DNA from: Bacteroidia bacterium
GTDB lineage: Bacteria; Bacteroidota; Bacteroidia; 2-12-FULL-35-15
Assembly: GCA_030654175.1 (NCBI GenBank)
Contig: JAURXZ010000013.1
Span: 99,881 to 163,880 of the forward strand
Direction of reading: 5' to 3'
Length of the DNA stretch: 64,000 bases
Positions 16,137 through 25,309 of the stretch are shown here, piece by piece. Position 1 is the stretch's first letter. Every line of letters starts with the position of its first letter. Below the pieces are notes generated by a model. That model saw only the letters and a list, made by a program, of their open reading frames with translations, was not told where the DNA came from and ran no database searches. Made by a program: the position numbers and the translations under genes.

Positions 16137-18293
16137 TTAAAACTTAAATCTCACCTGCGCTTTAATCTCAGATTTGGTATTGCCTTTAATTTCGGTTAGC
16201 GAACCTTCGCTGATAATACTTTTATTATCGTAATACGTTTGTGAGTAACGTAGCCATATTTCAATTCTCCGGGTAATATTATAATCAAGCATTATGTAAA
16301 AGCGTGATCCACGGTAATAATTCGATAAAATAGAATAAGCCCCGGGCATATCGCTTTCATAGGCATAAATGCGGGAATCGTAACTATCCGTTTGGAAAAG
16401 GGAATAACGTAAGGTCACCGAAAGAGGCGTCCCTATTTTATTATAAGTAACATCCTGGTAAGCCAAATATCCTTTTTGTGTTTTGTTATTGTCTAATTTA
16501 TAATCGATCAATTCCACCCTGTTCTTTAATTTAACGGAAGGCATAATGCTGTATGAAATATTAAAACGATAGTTGGTTTGACTCAATGGTACTAAGTAAT
16601 CAACGATAGCCTCAGTTTCGGAGGTGTTTTTTTGTTTATCACGATCGCGGATACGGAAATACATATCCACTTTTTTTGATGGAGTGTAGTTAAGCTGCGC
16701 TACATAATCATTTCCATAAGATGGTGCATTCGCCTGGTATCTCATCCAGGGGAATTCAAAGCGATCATAATAAGCCGTGAATGTTATCACGTTATTCGGT
16801 TTGGCTGCAATTCCGATATAGGTGCCTTTTTCGTTAGCAGCAATGGTGCTTTCAGCAAAGCCATTACTTAATAAGTTTTGATAATTACGTTGGTAATTAC
16901 GATGCAAAAGGGTGAATGATAAACGTGGATCAAGACTTATTATCACACCATTTAAGAAAGCCATACCACCATTTTGGCTTCTTGCCTCTTCACCGAAAAA
17001 ATTGAAGTTCCGGAAAACATAATTATAGTCAATACCAATATTGAAATTTTGTGTTGACGAAAATTCAAATTGGTTGTAATAAGATAAAGCACGATTAAAT
17101 TTTTTATCTAAACTGTAGTTAACGGCTGTAACTCCTAAACTTAATCTTCGCCCTTTGTATGCGATATTTCCTCCATATATGGTTTGCGTTATTGTATGTT
17201 TATCGGCTAATTCACTTGATGTGGAATGATATCCTGTTTCCTGTAATGATGATATAGCCGCAATCTCACCACTTTCTAATGTATCTGAAACGTTAGCATC
17301 AATTTTTTTACGGGAATAAAATGCTGTTGCTTCAAACTTTTTAAAGCCAACAGTAGCAGCCGTTCCACGTAAGAACCTGTTTTCATCCACAGAGGTGTAA
17401 GGGCGAATTCCTGCTGCTGATTTTTTTCCACTCATGATATCAGCGCTTTTACCAAATGCTAATCCACTCCAGCAGGTTAACCCTTGCCCGAAAGTTGCCT
17501 GGTAGTCGCCAATGGCCAGCGCTTTAACAAAACGTATGTTCTTTAAAAATAAGTGAGCAGAGTAGAAATCAAAACCATTGCCTTGATTTCCGTTCAATGA
17601 TTTTTCGTACCAGTCGTATTTGAATTTTTGTTTGTTTTTGAACAACAATTCTCCCTGATCTTTTTCCGCTGTTATTCCCCAGCTAACATTAGTTCCATAA
17701 GTAAATCGATAACGGGCATACAATCTTTGAGGACTTCCGATATAGCGTGAATTAGGGCTTTTATATAAAGCTGCGCTATCTATTGCTGAAAAACCTGTTT
17801 GTTTTTCAAGTGTTTGTGCAAAACGGATCTGAACTACATTTTGTCCGTTGCGGAACATTTCCTGCAAGTCGAAATGTGCTGAAGTAAAGAGGTCTGTAAC
17901 ACGCACATATGGTAATATTTTTTTTATGGTTTGCAGATCAAAACCAGTGATAGTTTGCAATTCATAAATGGTGATGAGCTTACCATTTTTTTCAATGTGC
18001 CTGAGAAGATAATTTATTTGGATATCATTCAAAAAAGTAAGTTGTTGTAATTCTTCTTTGTTGGTATTATTAAGATTGATAGGATGCTCTTTGTAATAGA
18101 TCAGACCTTCCAGAAGGTTAGTGTAATCAGCATCTTCATTTTCGCTGTTTTCTGCAATGTTCTCAAGTTGCTGCTGAATATCGCTATCATCGGTTTTTAA
18201 AGGGATGGTATCCTGAGCGAAAGCGCATGTAATATTTAATATTAAAAAAGTAATAAGTAATGTTACTGCTAAAAATAGAGCTTTTGGTTTCAT
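16137..18293 (-). CDS. Helix-hairpin-helix / outer-membrane beta-barrel protein
   Basis: I chose the ATG at 18293, which gives a signal peptide (MKPKALFLAVTLLITFLILN then TCAFAQ); a TTG six codons upstream is possible. The 718-residue product has an acidic linker and a helix-hairpin-helix/ComEA-like segment (LNNTNKEELQQLTFLNDIQI, TIYELQTITGFD, about residues 70-130). A long region of alternating aromatic and polar strands follows to the last residue Phe (EIKAQVRFKF), as in outer-membrane barrels. Similar HhH-barrel proteins occur widely in Bacteroidota with no established function; a role in surface DNA binding or uptake is only suggested by the HhH motif. It lies 40 bp downstream of the PorV/PorQ-like gene, likely the same operon. 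Confidence 0.82.
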   Translation of the reverse strand: MKPKALFLAVTLLITFLILNITCAFAQDTIPLKTDDSDIQQQLENIAENSENEDADYTNLLEGLIYYKEHPINLNNTNKEELQQLTFLNDIQINYLLRHIEKNGKLITIYELQTITGFDLQTIKKILPYVRVTDLFTSAHFDLQEMFRNGQNVVQIRFAQTLEKQTGFSAIDSAALYKSPNSRYIGSPQRLYARYRFTYGTNVSWGITAEKDQGELLFKNKQKFKYDWYEKSLNGNQGNGFDFYSAHLFLKNIRFVKALAIGDYQATFGQGLTCWSGLAFGKSADIMSGKKSAAGIRPYTSVDENRFLRGTAATVGFKKFEATAFYSRKKIDANVSDTLESGEIAAISSLQETGYHSTSSELADKHTITQTIYGGNIAYKGRRLSLGVTAVNYSLDKKFNRALSYYNQFEFSSTQNFNIGIDYNYVFRNFNFFGEEARSQNGGMAFLNGVIISLDPRLSFTLLHRNYQRNYQNLLSNGFAESTIAANEKGTYIGIAAKPNNVITFTAYYDRFEFPWMRYQANAPSYGNDYVAQLNYTPSKKVDMYFRIRDRDKQKNTSETEAIVDYLVPLSQTNYRFNISYSIMPSVKLKNRVELIDYKLDNNKTQKGYLAYQDVTYNKIGTPLSVTLRYSLFQTDSYDSRIYAYESDMPGAYSILSNYYRGSRFYIMLDYNITRRIEIWLRYSQTYYDNKSIISEGSLTEIKGNTKSEIKAQVRFKF

Positions 18294-18333
18294 AATAGTA
18301 TGACTTTTCAAATATTACCTATTAAATTCCCTA

Positions 18334-19233
18334 TTACTTAATTGCCTCTTTATTTTCTCCGAATACGTAAGTTAAACCAAACTGCGGGCTGAAACCAAGC
18401 ACCTGATGATAGTTGGCTGAAATGTCGAGCTTGAAGTTTTTAAGATTCAATCCAAATCCAAATGAACTTAATGTTGGGTTGGTAGCTATACCTGCGCGTA
18501 AATAAAATTCTTTTACTGCTTTGTATTCTATACCGGCTTTGAATATTGATTTTTTGGACATATCTTTTTCAGTTTCAACGGCTACAGTAACTTTGTCGGA
18601 AAAATTATAATCCGCTCCTAAACGAATGATGGTAGGTATGCGTTCATTATTATAATCGGATAATTTTGCACGGGTAGGATTGAATATGTGAGCGCCAATG
18701 GTTAAGCCTTTTATAGGTTTAGCCTGGATGCCAAATTCTGCAGCTAATGCACCTTTACTTCCATAACCTTCCGAAATTTTGGTAGTTAAATAATCCATGG
18801 CAATACCCATAGAGAACTTATCACTAAAGGCTTTAGCGAAAGAAAAACAATATTTGTTCTCACTAAAAAGAGAATATCCGAAATTAGAAATTGATAAACC
18901 AAATGCTCCACCTTTTATAGGGAGTGCAATTACCGCTCCTTTCAAACTTAATTCTTTTAATGAAAAGCGGTTTTCGTAATATACCCCGGCAGAAAAATTC
19001 TTCATAAATCCTAGTCCTGCCTGGTTATGCTGCGCGCTCCAAGCATCGCTTAATGAGACCGAGGCATTGCCCATTGCAGCGGAACGGGCACCGATCGGAA
19101 AATTTTCATTGCCTGCTTTTGAAAGAAGAACAAAACTTATTAAACAAACAGATAGTGCCCCTTTCTTAATTTTTCCCCTTAGAAGAAAGGTAATTGCAGA
19201 GTATAAATAGTTAAGGAGACTTTTAATACGCAT
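18334..19233 (-). CDS. PorV/PorQ-like outer-membrane protein
   Basis: The 299-residue product has an N-terminal signal segment ending near LLSKAGNE and the family start GARSAAMGNASVSLSDAWSAQHNQAGLG. Beta-barrel strands follow (ISNFGYSLFSENKY, SMGIAMDYLTTKI, IRLGADYNFSDKV, LRAGIATNP), ending in FGLTYVFG. The family resembles FadL-like barrels and includes PorV and PorQ, components of the T9SS shuttle and attachment complex. Whether this one serves T9SS or is a generic barrel cannot be told from sequence alone. It is upstream of the HhH-barrel gene and close to T9SS cargo genes. Confidence 0.8.
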   Translation of the reverse strand: MRIKSLLNYLYSAITFLLRGKIKKGALSVCLISFVLLSKAGNENFPIGARSAAMGNASVSLSDAWSAQHNQAGLGFMKNFSAGVYYENRFSLKELSLKGAVIALPIKGGAFGLSISNFGYSLFSENKYCFSFAKAFSDKFSMGIAMDYLTTKISEGYGSKGALAAEFGIQAKPIKGLTIGAHIFNPTRAKLSDYNNERIPTIIRLGADYNFSDKVTVAVETEKDMSKKSIFKAGIEYKAVKEFYLRAGIATNPTLSSFGFGLNLKNFKLDISANYHQVLGFSPQFGLTYVFGENKEAIK

Positions 19234-19327
19234 CGTTATTGGAGTTAATAGTTGTTCTTCTTTCCTTTTTCTTTAAATCTCGCCCTTTCCTTTGCTGAGG
19301 GCTGAGGCTTGGACGCCCCTTCCTTTG

Positions 19328-19840
19328 TTAATTTGTTTTAAACTCGAACTTTATTTCACTAAGCTCTTTATTTGCTTTTAAAACTTTATTTTTCAGGTTT
19401 TCTTTAAAATCAATTACTTTTTGTAATAAGTCATTATCGCCTGTTGCAAGAATTTGAACTGCAAGTATTCCCGCATTTTGTCCACCATCCAGAGCAACTG
19501 TAGCCACGGGAATACCGGGAGGCATTTGTAGGATCGACAATACAGAGTCCCATCCGTCAATAGAAATAGATGAACGACAAGGCACACCAATAACAGGAAT
19601 CGGGCAAAAAGCAGCCACCACACCCGGTAAATGGGCGGCACCACCTGCACCCGCAATAATTACACGAATTCCCTTAGTATGTGCGTTTTTTGCAAACTCC
19701 GCCACTTGTTCCGGCACACGATGAGCACTTAATGCATTAATTTCAAAAGGGATCTTAAATTCATTGAGGATCTTTGCAGCCTCTTGCATAACAGGCATAT
19801 CGCTTGTACTGCCCATAATAATACTTACCTTAGGGATCAT
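19328..19840 (-). CDS. purE: N5-carboxyaminoimidazole ribonucleotide mutase
   Basis: PurE class I converts N5-CAIR to CAIR in purine synthesis. The 170-residue protein has the expected length and motifs: GSTSDMPVM near the N-terminus for phosphate binding, the catalytic histidine in SAHRVPEQ, the GAGGAAHLPGVVA loop and GVPCRS. The C-terminus has a charged helix. The purK gene that normally supplies its substrate is not adjacent. It is divergent from hpt, another purine gene, with a 198-bp shared upstream region. Confidence 0.96.
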   Translation of the reverse strand: MIPKVSIIMGSTSDMPVMQEAAKILNEFKIPFEINALSAHRVPEQVAEFAKNAHTKGIRVIIAGAGGAAHLPGVVAAFCPIPVIGVPCRSSISIDGWDSVLSILQMPPGIPVATVALDGGQNAGILAVQILATGDNDLLQKVIDFKENLKNKVLKANKELSEIKFEFKTN

Positions 19841-19989
19841 AATGTTGATTTATAGATTTAGGGATTTTGTGAACTGGTGATGGGAGATTTGAGTAATTTT
19901 GAATTATCCAATTCTATATTTCACCAATTATCCAATTCTGATTGGTAAAAATAGTTTTTTTTCCTTATATAAATAAATAAAATCATACG

Positions 19990-20019
19990 TTTAGTGAAGG
20001 CTTATTTTATGTAATTTTG
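19990..20019 (+). promoter_or_regulatory. Bacteroidota promoter for hpt-adk
   Basis: TTTA at 19990-19993 (-33) and TAATTTTG at 20012-20019 (-7, matching TAnnTTTG) are separated by 18 bp and lie 19 bp before the hpt start, giving a very short leader. Confidence 0.6.
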
Positions 20020-20038
20020 TAGCCTTAAAAGCAGATTT

Positions 20039-20593
20039 ATGAGTAAGGTAGTAATACACGGACATACGTTTAAAATAAAAATAAGTGCAGCCGAAATTCA
20101 CAAGGCTGTTTCAGATGTAGCACGACAAATAAACATTGATTTAAAAGACAAAAAACCTTTGTTTTTAGCGGTGTTGAATGGGTCCTTTATGTTTGCATCA
20201 GATCTGATGAAAAAAGTAAATGTGGAATGTGAAATTTCCTTTATGAAACTTGCATCTTATGAAGGCACTTCCTCTACCGGCACTATTAAACAGCTGATCG
20301 GAATCAACGAAGATATCAAAGGCCGCACTGTTGTTATTATTGAAGATATTGTCGATACCGGCAATACCATCGAAAATATTGCAGAACAATTGAAAGAATT
20401 GGGTGTTTCTGAGATAAAGATCGCCACCCTTCTTTTTAAGCCTGAAGCATATACTAAAACTATTCCTATCGAGTACACTGCAATAGTGGTTCCCAATGAT
20501 TTTTTGGTTGGGTATGGCCTTGATTACAACGGACTTGGTCGCAATCTGGCTGATATATATGTGTTGGATTATGTAGCTGATGAGAAAAAATAA
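20039..20593 (+). CDS. hpt: Hypoxanthine phosphoribosyltransferase
   Basis: The enzyme salvages hypoxanthine (and often guanine) with PRPP to give IMP or GMP. The 184-residue protein has the PRPP-binding signature VVIIEDIVDTGNTI, the loop segment FLAVLNGSFMFASDL, the flexible-loop region MKLASYEGTSSTG, and the C-terminal base-contact part VPNDFLVGYGLDYNG. Length is normal. It is followed 28 bp later by adk, so the two purine nucleotide genes are likely cotranscribed from the promoter at 19990-20019. Confidence 0.95.
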   Translation: MSKVVIHGHTFKIKISAAEIHKAVSDVARQINIDLKDKKPLFLAVLNGSFMFASDLMKKVNVECEISFMKLASYEGTSSTGTIKQLIGINEDIKGRTVVIIEDIVDTGNTIENIAEQLKELGVSEIKIATLLFKPEAYTKTIPIEYTAIVVPNDFLVGYGLDYNGLGRNLADIYVLDYVADEKK

Positions 20594-20621
20594 ATTGTAG
20601 AATTTTATCAAAAATTTGAAC

Positions 20622-21197
20622 ATGCTAAACATTGTTTTATTCGGACCTCCAGGCGCAGGGAAAGGAACTCAGTCAGAAAAATTAATTGCGAAATATCAAT
20701 TGATCCATCTTTCAACAGGTGATATATTTCGTGCTAATATAAAGGGGGCAACAGAATTAGGTATGCTTGCCAAAAGTTTTATGGATAAAGGGCAATTGGT
20801 GCCGGATGAGGTAACAATACGTATGCTGGAAAGCGAAGTAAATAAATATCCGGATGCAAAAGGATTTATTTTTGACGGGTTCCCCCGTACAATTGCTCAG
20901 GCCCAGGCTTTGGATATATTTTTATCTAAAAGGGGACAATCTTTATCCGCTGTACTTTCGTTGGAAGTAAAAGAAGATGAATTGCGTCAACGCCTTGCTG
21001 AACGGGCTAAATCATCGGGACGACCTGATGATGCGAATCCGGAAGTTATCCAGAAACGCATTGATGTATATAAAAACGAAACATTGCCCTTAAAAGATCA
21101 TTTTACAGCGCAAGGTAAATACAAAGGAATTAATGGAATTGGAGAGATAAATGAAATTTTTAATTCGTTGTGTGCAAAAATTGATGAATTAAAATGA
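20622..21197 (+). CDS. adk: Adenylate kinase
   Basis: I place the start at the ATG at 20622 (MLNIVLFGPPGAGKGT), not at the TTG two codons upstream. The 191-residue enzyme interconverts ATP plus AMP with two ADP. It has the P-loop GPPGAGKGTQ, the AMP-site segment HLSTGDIFRANI, the signature FDGFPRTIAQAQAL, and a short LID (ERAKSSGRPDDANPEVI) without zinc cysteines, so it is the short, metal-free type common in Bacteroidota. Confidence 0.96.
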   Translation: MLNIVLFGPPGAGKGTQSEKLIAKYQLIHLSTGDIFRANIKGATELGMLAKSFMDKGQLVPDEVTIRMLESEVNKYPDAKGFIFDGFPRTIAQAQALDIFLSKRGQSLSAVLSLEVKEDELRQRLAERAKSSGRPDDANPEVIQKRIDVYKNETLPLKDHFTAQGKYKGINGIGEINEIFNSLCAKIDELK

Positions 21198-21310
21198 TGC
21201 GTATCATTTGTTCAACTTAATGTTGACTCTAATTTCAAACATTCAAAATAAAACAATTCCTTTTTTCGTTTAGGTAAAGGATCAGTAAAGGTTAAATGCC
21301 ACTCACACAA

Positions 21311-21358
21311 TCAACAGGCTCAGTGTGAAATGGGGATTGGTAAATCAAAGCTTGTTGA
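21311..21358. repeat. Hairpin of the ACAGGCTCAG intergenic family
   Basis: TCAACAGGCT (21311-21320) pairs with AGCTTGTTGA (21349-21358) with one mismatch. The sequence is a degenerate relative of the CTTCGACAGGCTCAG / GAGCTTGTCGAAG palindrome inside the 29.8-kb element. It lies in the 242-bp gap between adk and obg. Confidence 0.55.
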
Positions 21359-21439
21359 AGGCAGTGGGTAAGCAAATTGTGTTTAATGCTTTTGAACCAC
21401 GTCATTAAAAAACAAATCGAAGTACGAAATATAAAAAAT

Positions 21440-22471
21440 ATGTCTGATAGTAATTTTGTTGATTATGTAAAAATTTGTTGCCGTTCAGGTAAGGGGGGCG
21501 CAGGTTCAGCGCATTTGCATCGTAGTAAATTAACTGCTAAAGGTGGTCCTGATGGTGGTGATGGTGGACGTGGAGGTCATGTTATTGTTCGAGGCAATAA
21601 ACAATTCTGGACACTCATTCACTTAAAATACCGTAAACACGTAATTGCAGAACCTGGTGGAGGTGGAGGAACTCAACGTATGACAGGTGCAGAAGGTAAA
21701 GATGAAATTTTAGAAGTGCCTTTAGGTACGATCATAAGAGATGCCGAAACAGGGGAAATAGAAGGGGAGATCACAGAAGAAGGGGAAGAGAAAATCGTTG
21801 TTCCTGGAGGAAGAGGTGGATTAGGTAATGATCATTTTAAATCATCAACCAATCAAACTCCACGCTTTGCTCAACCGGGCGAAGATGGACAGGATATTTG
21901 GAAAATTTTAGAATTAAAACTTTTAGCAGATGTTGGTCTGGTAGGTTTCCCTAATGCCGGTAAATCTACCCTTCTTTCAGTAGTATCTGCTGCTAAGCCG
22001 GAAATTGCAAACTATCCTTTTACTACTCTTGTTCCTAATTTAGGAATTATTAAATACAGGGATTATCAATCATTTGTTATGGCCGATATTCCAGGGATCA
22101 TTGAAGGAGCAAGTGAAGGTAAAGGCTTGGGAATTCGTTTTTTGCGCCATATTGAACGTAACTCTTCTTTATTATTTCTGGTTCCTGCCGATAGCGATGA
22201 TATCATTAAGGAATATAAAATTTTATTGAATGAGTTGGATCTATATAATCCCGAATTACTTCATAAAAAAAGAATTTTAGCGATATCAAAATGTGATATG
22301 CTTGATGCAGAATTATTAGCGGAATTAAAAAAAGACGTTAACAAACGTTTTAAAGAAAAGAAAACGGTTCCTGTAGTTTATTTTTCATCTCAAAGCCAGC
22401 AAGGTTTAATTGAATTAAAAGATGAACTTTGGAAACAGTTAAATAGCAAGGATACCGGCTTTGATTATTAG
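21440..22471 (+). CDS. obg: Obg/CgtA GTPase
   Basis: The ATG at 21440 gives [20 protein letters not shown], the usual Obg start; a longer reading frame upstream begins with TTG in repeat-derived DNA and is unlikely. The 343-residue protein has a glycine-rich Obg fold in the first ~155 residues ([32 protein letters not shown]). Its G domain has G1 [13 protein letters not shown]2 NYPFTTL, G3 DIPGIIEGA and G4 SKCD. It binds the large ribosomal subunit and takes part in ribosome assembly and stress signalling. There is no C-terminal OCT extension. Confidence 0.96.
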   Translation: MSDSNFVDYVKICCRSGKGGAGSAHLHRSKLTAKGGPDGGDGGRGGHVIVRGNKQFWTLIHLKYRKHVIAEPGGGGGTQRMTGAEGKDEILEVPLGTIIRDAETGEIEGEITEEGEEKIVVPGGRGGLGNDHFKSSTNQTPRFAQPGEDGQDIWKILELKLLADVGLVGFPNAGKSTLLSVVSAAKPEIANYPFTTLVPNLGIIKYRDYQSFVMADIPGIIEGASEGKGLGIRFLRHIERNSSLLFLVPADSDDIIKEYKILLNELDLYNPELLHKKRILAISKCDMLDAELLAELKKDVNKRFKEKKTVPVVYFSSQSQQGLIELKDELWKQLNSKDTGFDY

Positions 22472-22507
22472 AATGAGATATATTTTTATTTTTTAATAAA
22501 ATATTAA

Positions 22508-23089
22508 TTGGATTTTATCAACACTATAAAAGACTTCGATACTCAACTGTTTCTTTTTTTTAACAGTAAGCACAATGGATTTTTTGATGTGGTGATGTAT
22601 TGGTTTAGCCATAAACTTTTTTGGGTTCCTCTTTATTTATTTCTCTTTTTTTTGGCCTTCAAACAGGTGGGCAAACGAGTTTGGTTAGTGGCACTTGCTG
22701 CAGCATTGCTTATTTTATTGAGCGACCAGATCTCAGTACATGCATTTAAAAATATTTTTCTTCGGTTACGTCCATGTCATAATTTACTGATACAAGCAAA
22801 AGTTCATCTGCTAAACGGACACTGTGGCGGTGCTTATGGTTTTGTTTCTTCTCATGCTGCCAACACATTCGCATTGGCTATGTTCTTAAGTTTATTCTTT
22901 AGAGGAAGAATCAATTATTTTGGTTCCCTTATTTTTTTATGGGCTTCATTAGTTGCATACAGTCGCATTTACAGTGGTGTGCATTATCCTGCTGATGTTG
23001 CTGTTGGCGCAATTGTAGGAATGGGGATTGGTGTTGCTGTTTTTAAAATGTATGTTTTTGTTCAGAATAAAATATATAAAACGGAATGA
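22508..23089 (+). CDS. PAP2-family membrane phosphatase (copy 1)
   Basis: The 193-residue product carries all three acid-phosphatase motifs: KNIFLRLRP, the second motif in GFVSSHAANTFALA (SSH instead of SGH), and SRIYSGVHYPADV. About five hydrophobic helices indicate an inner-membrane lipid phosphatase, for example undecaprenyl-diphosphate or phosphatidate phosphatase. The start is TTG at 22508, immediately after an in-frame stop; the next in-frame ATG would remove the conserved-looking INTIKDFDTQLFLFFN segment. Its last four bases overlap the start of the next PAP2 gene (ATGA), so the pair is translationally coupled. Confidence 0.86.
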   Translation: MDFINTIKDFDTQLFLFFNSKHNGFFDVVMYWFSHKLFWVPLYLFLFFLAFKQVGKRVWLVALAAALLILLSDQISVHAFKNIFLRLRPCHNLLIQAKVHLLNGHCGGAYGFVSSHAANTFALAMFLSLFFRGRINYFGSLIFLWASLVAYSRIYSGVHYPADVAVGAIVGMGIGVAVFKMYVFVQNKIYKTE

Positions 23090-23676
23090 AATATATTTTT
23101 CTTTTTTTTATTTCTCTGAATCTTAATATATCTGCACAAAATCCGGACATTGATATTTTGAAAAGTATTAATCTCAACCGCAATAAAAAATTAGATAATA
23201 CATTTATTTTTATTAGCAATTCTATTGTTCCTGTTAGCGTGGGAGTTCCCATAGGGGTTCTTGGTGTCGGTTTTTTGAAACAGGATAGCACCATTAAAAA
23301 TAAAGGCGTATATATTGGAGCTTCGTTATTGATAGCAGCAGGAATTACAACAGGTTTGAAGTATTCTGTGAAGCGGGAAAGGCCATTTGTCACTTATCCT
23401 GTTATAGATAAAGTAATGAATGCAGGAAGTCCATCGTTTCCTTCAGGACATACTTCAGATGCCTTTGCAACCGCTACATCCTTATCTTTGGCTTTCCCCA
23501 AATGGTATATTGTTGCACCATCATTTGTTTGGGCCGGTTCTGTGGGCTACTCAAGGATGGACCTGGGAGTACATTATTCGAGTGATGTTTTAGCAGGTGC
23601 TGCCATTGGTGCAGGCACATCTTACCTGTGTTTTAAAGCAAATAAGTGGTTACATGAACGACATCGTAAAAAATAA
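23086..23676 (+). CDS. PAP2-family phosphatase with signal peptide (copy 2)
   Basis: The 196-residue protein begins with a short signal peptide (MKYIFLFFISLNLNISAQ) and has the PAP2 motifs KYSVKRERPF, SFPSGHTSDAFATA and SRMDLGVHYSSDV with catalytic histidines in SGH and GVHY. The signal peptide and fewer hydrophobic helices distinguish it from copy 1 and suggest that its active site faces the periplasm. It starts within the stop of copy 1. The pair shows only distant similarity, so it is not a recent duplication. Confidence 0.88.
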   Translation: MKYIFLFFISLNLNISAQNPDIDILKSINLNRNKKLDNTFIFISNSIVPVSVGVPIGVLGVGFLKQDSTIKNKGVYIGASLLIAAGITTGLKYSVKRERPFVTYPVIDKVMNAGSPSFPSGHTSDAFATATSLSLAFPKWYIVAPSFVWAGSVGYSRMDLGVHYSSDVLAGAAIGAGTSYLCFKANKWLHERHRKK

Positions 23677-23783
23677 AATTTTATATTTGTAAGAACATTG
23701 AAATTGATTGTACTTCTTTTGAATTTCTGTCCTTACGACCAAAACTAAGATTTAAAGATCTAAAAATAATATTGAATTAACTC

Positions 23784-24149
23784 ATGAATAATTTGCTTTT
23801 GATATTTTTGGGTGGCGGATTGGGGAGCATTTCCCGTTTTGGTATTGGAGCCTTTGTTCAGTCAAATTTTAAATCTGTTTTTCCTGTTGCTACATTATGT
23901 TCAAATATTATCAGTTGTTTGATACTTGCACTTGCAGTTGGAATGTTTAGTGAAAAATTGATCACTAATCCGGGTTTAAGAATGTTTATTCTGATAGGTT
24001 TTTGTGGTGGTTTCAGCACATTTTCCACATTTAGTTTCGAAACAGTGGAGCTAATGCGATCGGGGAATTTAATGATCGCGATTGCAAATATTTTGATAAG
24101 TGTAACCGTATGTGTTGCATTAATTTATTTTTTAACAAAACAAGTATAA
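23784..24149 (+). CDS. crcB: Fluoride channel CrcB/Fluc
   Basis: The 121-residue four-helix membrane protein forms dual-topology dimers that export fluoride. Visible signatures are GGGLGSISRFGIGAF at the N-terminus, CSNIISCLILAL in helix 2, and the fluoride-pore phenylalanine segment GFCGGFSTFSTFSFE in helix 3. I looked for a fluoride riboswitch in the 107-bp leader and saw none. It is on the same strand as the PAP2 pair but separated by 107 bp. Confidence 0.94.
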   Translation: MNNLLLIFLGGGLGSISRFGIGAFVQSNFKSVFPVATLCSNIISCLILALAVGMFSEKLITNPGLRMFILIGFCGGFSTFSTFSFETVELMRSGNLMIAIANILISVTVCVALIYFLTKQV

Positions 24150-24169
24150 ATAAGTCATAAAAAAATCAT

Positions 24170-25156
24170 ATGAAAAAATTAGTAATTATTTTTTGTATTG
24201 CAGGTTTATCTTCTTTATTAATATCCTGGGGTACTTTTGGACATGAACATATTAACAGGGCCGCAGTATTTTCATTGCCGGCTCCGCTTCAAAGTTTTTT
24301 CTATAATCACATTGATTTTATTACACAGGAAGCTACTGTTCCTGATTTACGTAAACATACAATCAATGATAAGGCCGAAGGACCGCGACATTTTGTTGAT
24401 CTGGAAAATTTTGGTGCTTTGGATAGTTTACCGAAAACCTTGACAGAAGCGAAAAGTAGATATGATGAAAAATTTCTTCAGCAAAATGGAATTTTACCTT
24501 GGTATATGGAAGATCTAATGGGCAAACTGACCAAAGCTTTTAAAGAGAAAAAGAAAACAGAAATTCTTTTCATTGCTGCTGATCTTGGCCATTATATTGG
24601 CGATGCGCATATGCCATTGCATACTTCTGCGAATTATGACGGGCAGATGACCGATCAAAAGGGGATACATGCTTTATGGGAATCACGCTTGCCAGAATTA
24701 TTTGGTAAGGGATATAATTTTCATTCAAATGAAGTTAAATTTATTGAAGATGTTCGAAAAGAGACATGGAGAATCATTATGTCATCGCATCGTTTGAAAG
24801 ATACACTCTTATTTACTGACCGTGAATTAAGGAAAAAGATTTCGGAGGTTAAAATTTTTAAAACCGGTAGCGAAGGAAAAGAAGTGAAGAGTAAATATAA
24901 TTCAAAAATTTTCTCTGATGAATATGCAACTCAATTGCACAGCGCATTAAACGGAATGGTAGAAAAACAAATGCGTGCATCTATTGATGCCACTGCTAAT
25001 TTTTGGTATACCGCATGGGTAAATGCAGGTAAGCCCGATTTGAGCGATCTGGATCCATCTGAGCTAACAAAACGAAACAGTAAATATTTGGAAGAAGAAC
25101 TTCAACTTTGGAAAAAAGGTAAATTGTTTGGTGTTGAAAGTGAGAAGGAATTTTAA
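24170..25156 (+). CDS. Exported zinc-dependent phospholipase C / S1-P1 nuclease-like enzyme
   Basis: The 328-residue protein has a signal peptide whose likely cleavage leaves Trp20 as the mature N-terminus (SWGTFGHEHINRAA). In this superfamily the N-terminal Trp and following His bind zinc. Further zinc-ligand candidates are DLRKH near residue 65, GPRHFVD, and LGHYIGDAHMPLHT. These fit the three-zinc phospholipase C/S1-P1 nuclease fold, so substrates could be phospholipids or nucleic acids. It starts 20 bp after crcB. The C-terminal ~60 residues form a charged helical tail. The PAP2 genes upstream and the alkaline phosphatase downstream make a phosphoester-hydrolysis neighbourhood. Confidence 0.85.
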   Translation: MKKLVIIFCIAGLSSLLISWGTFGHEHINRAAVFSLPAPLQSFFYNHIDFITQEATVPDLRKHTINDKAEGPRHFVDLENFGALDSLPKTLTEAKSRYDEKFLQQNGILPWYMEDLMGKLTKAFKEKKKTEILFIAADLGHYIGDAHMPLHTSANYDGQMTDQKGIHALWESRLPELFGKGYNFHSNEVKFIEDVRKETWRIIMSSHRLKDTLLFTDRELRKKISEVKIFKTGSEGKEVKSKYNSKIFSDEYATQLHSALNGMVEKQMRASIDATANFWYTAWVNAGKPDLSDLDPSELTKRNSKYLEEELQLWKKGKLFGVESEKEF

Positions 25157-25262
25157 AATACAATTCTGAAAGAATGCGGAACTCAACCAATTTAATTTAA
25201 CAATTTCAAGGTTATTTAATCGGTGCAGAAAGAGTAAATAGATTGAAATAATAAAAAATAAA

Positions 25263-25291
25263 CCCTAACAGGGGGGGAAACCCTGTCAGGG
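25263..25291. repeat. Intergenic palindrome CCCTAACAGGG / CCCTGTCAGGG
   Basis: Two 11-bp arms (25263-25273 and 25281-25291) pair with one mismatch across a G/A-rich loop. It lies 19 bp before the start of the alkaline phosphatase gene. No T-run follows, so it is not a classical terminator. Confidence 0.55.
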
Positions 25292-25309
25292 CGATAAATT
25301 AAAAGAAAT

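Noticed and set aside
21377..21439. Upstream TTG extension of obg
   Set aside because: The extra 21 residues come from sequence next to an intergenic palindrome, and Obg proteins start at the [10 protein letters not shown] position.
23677..23783. Possible fluoride riboswitch upstream of crcB
   Set aside because: The conserved core (GGnGAUGG, AACCGC, CUGAUGnC) is not visible in this 107-bp leader.
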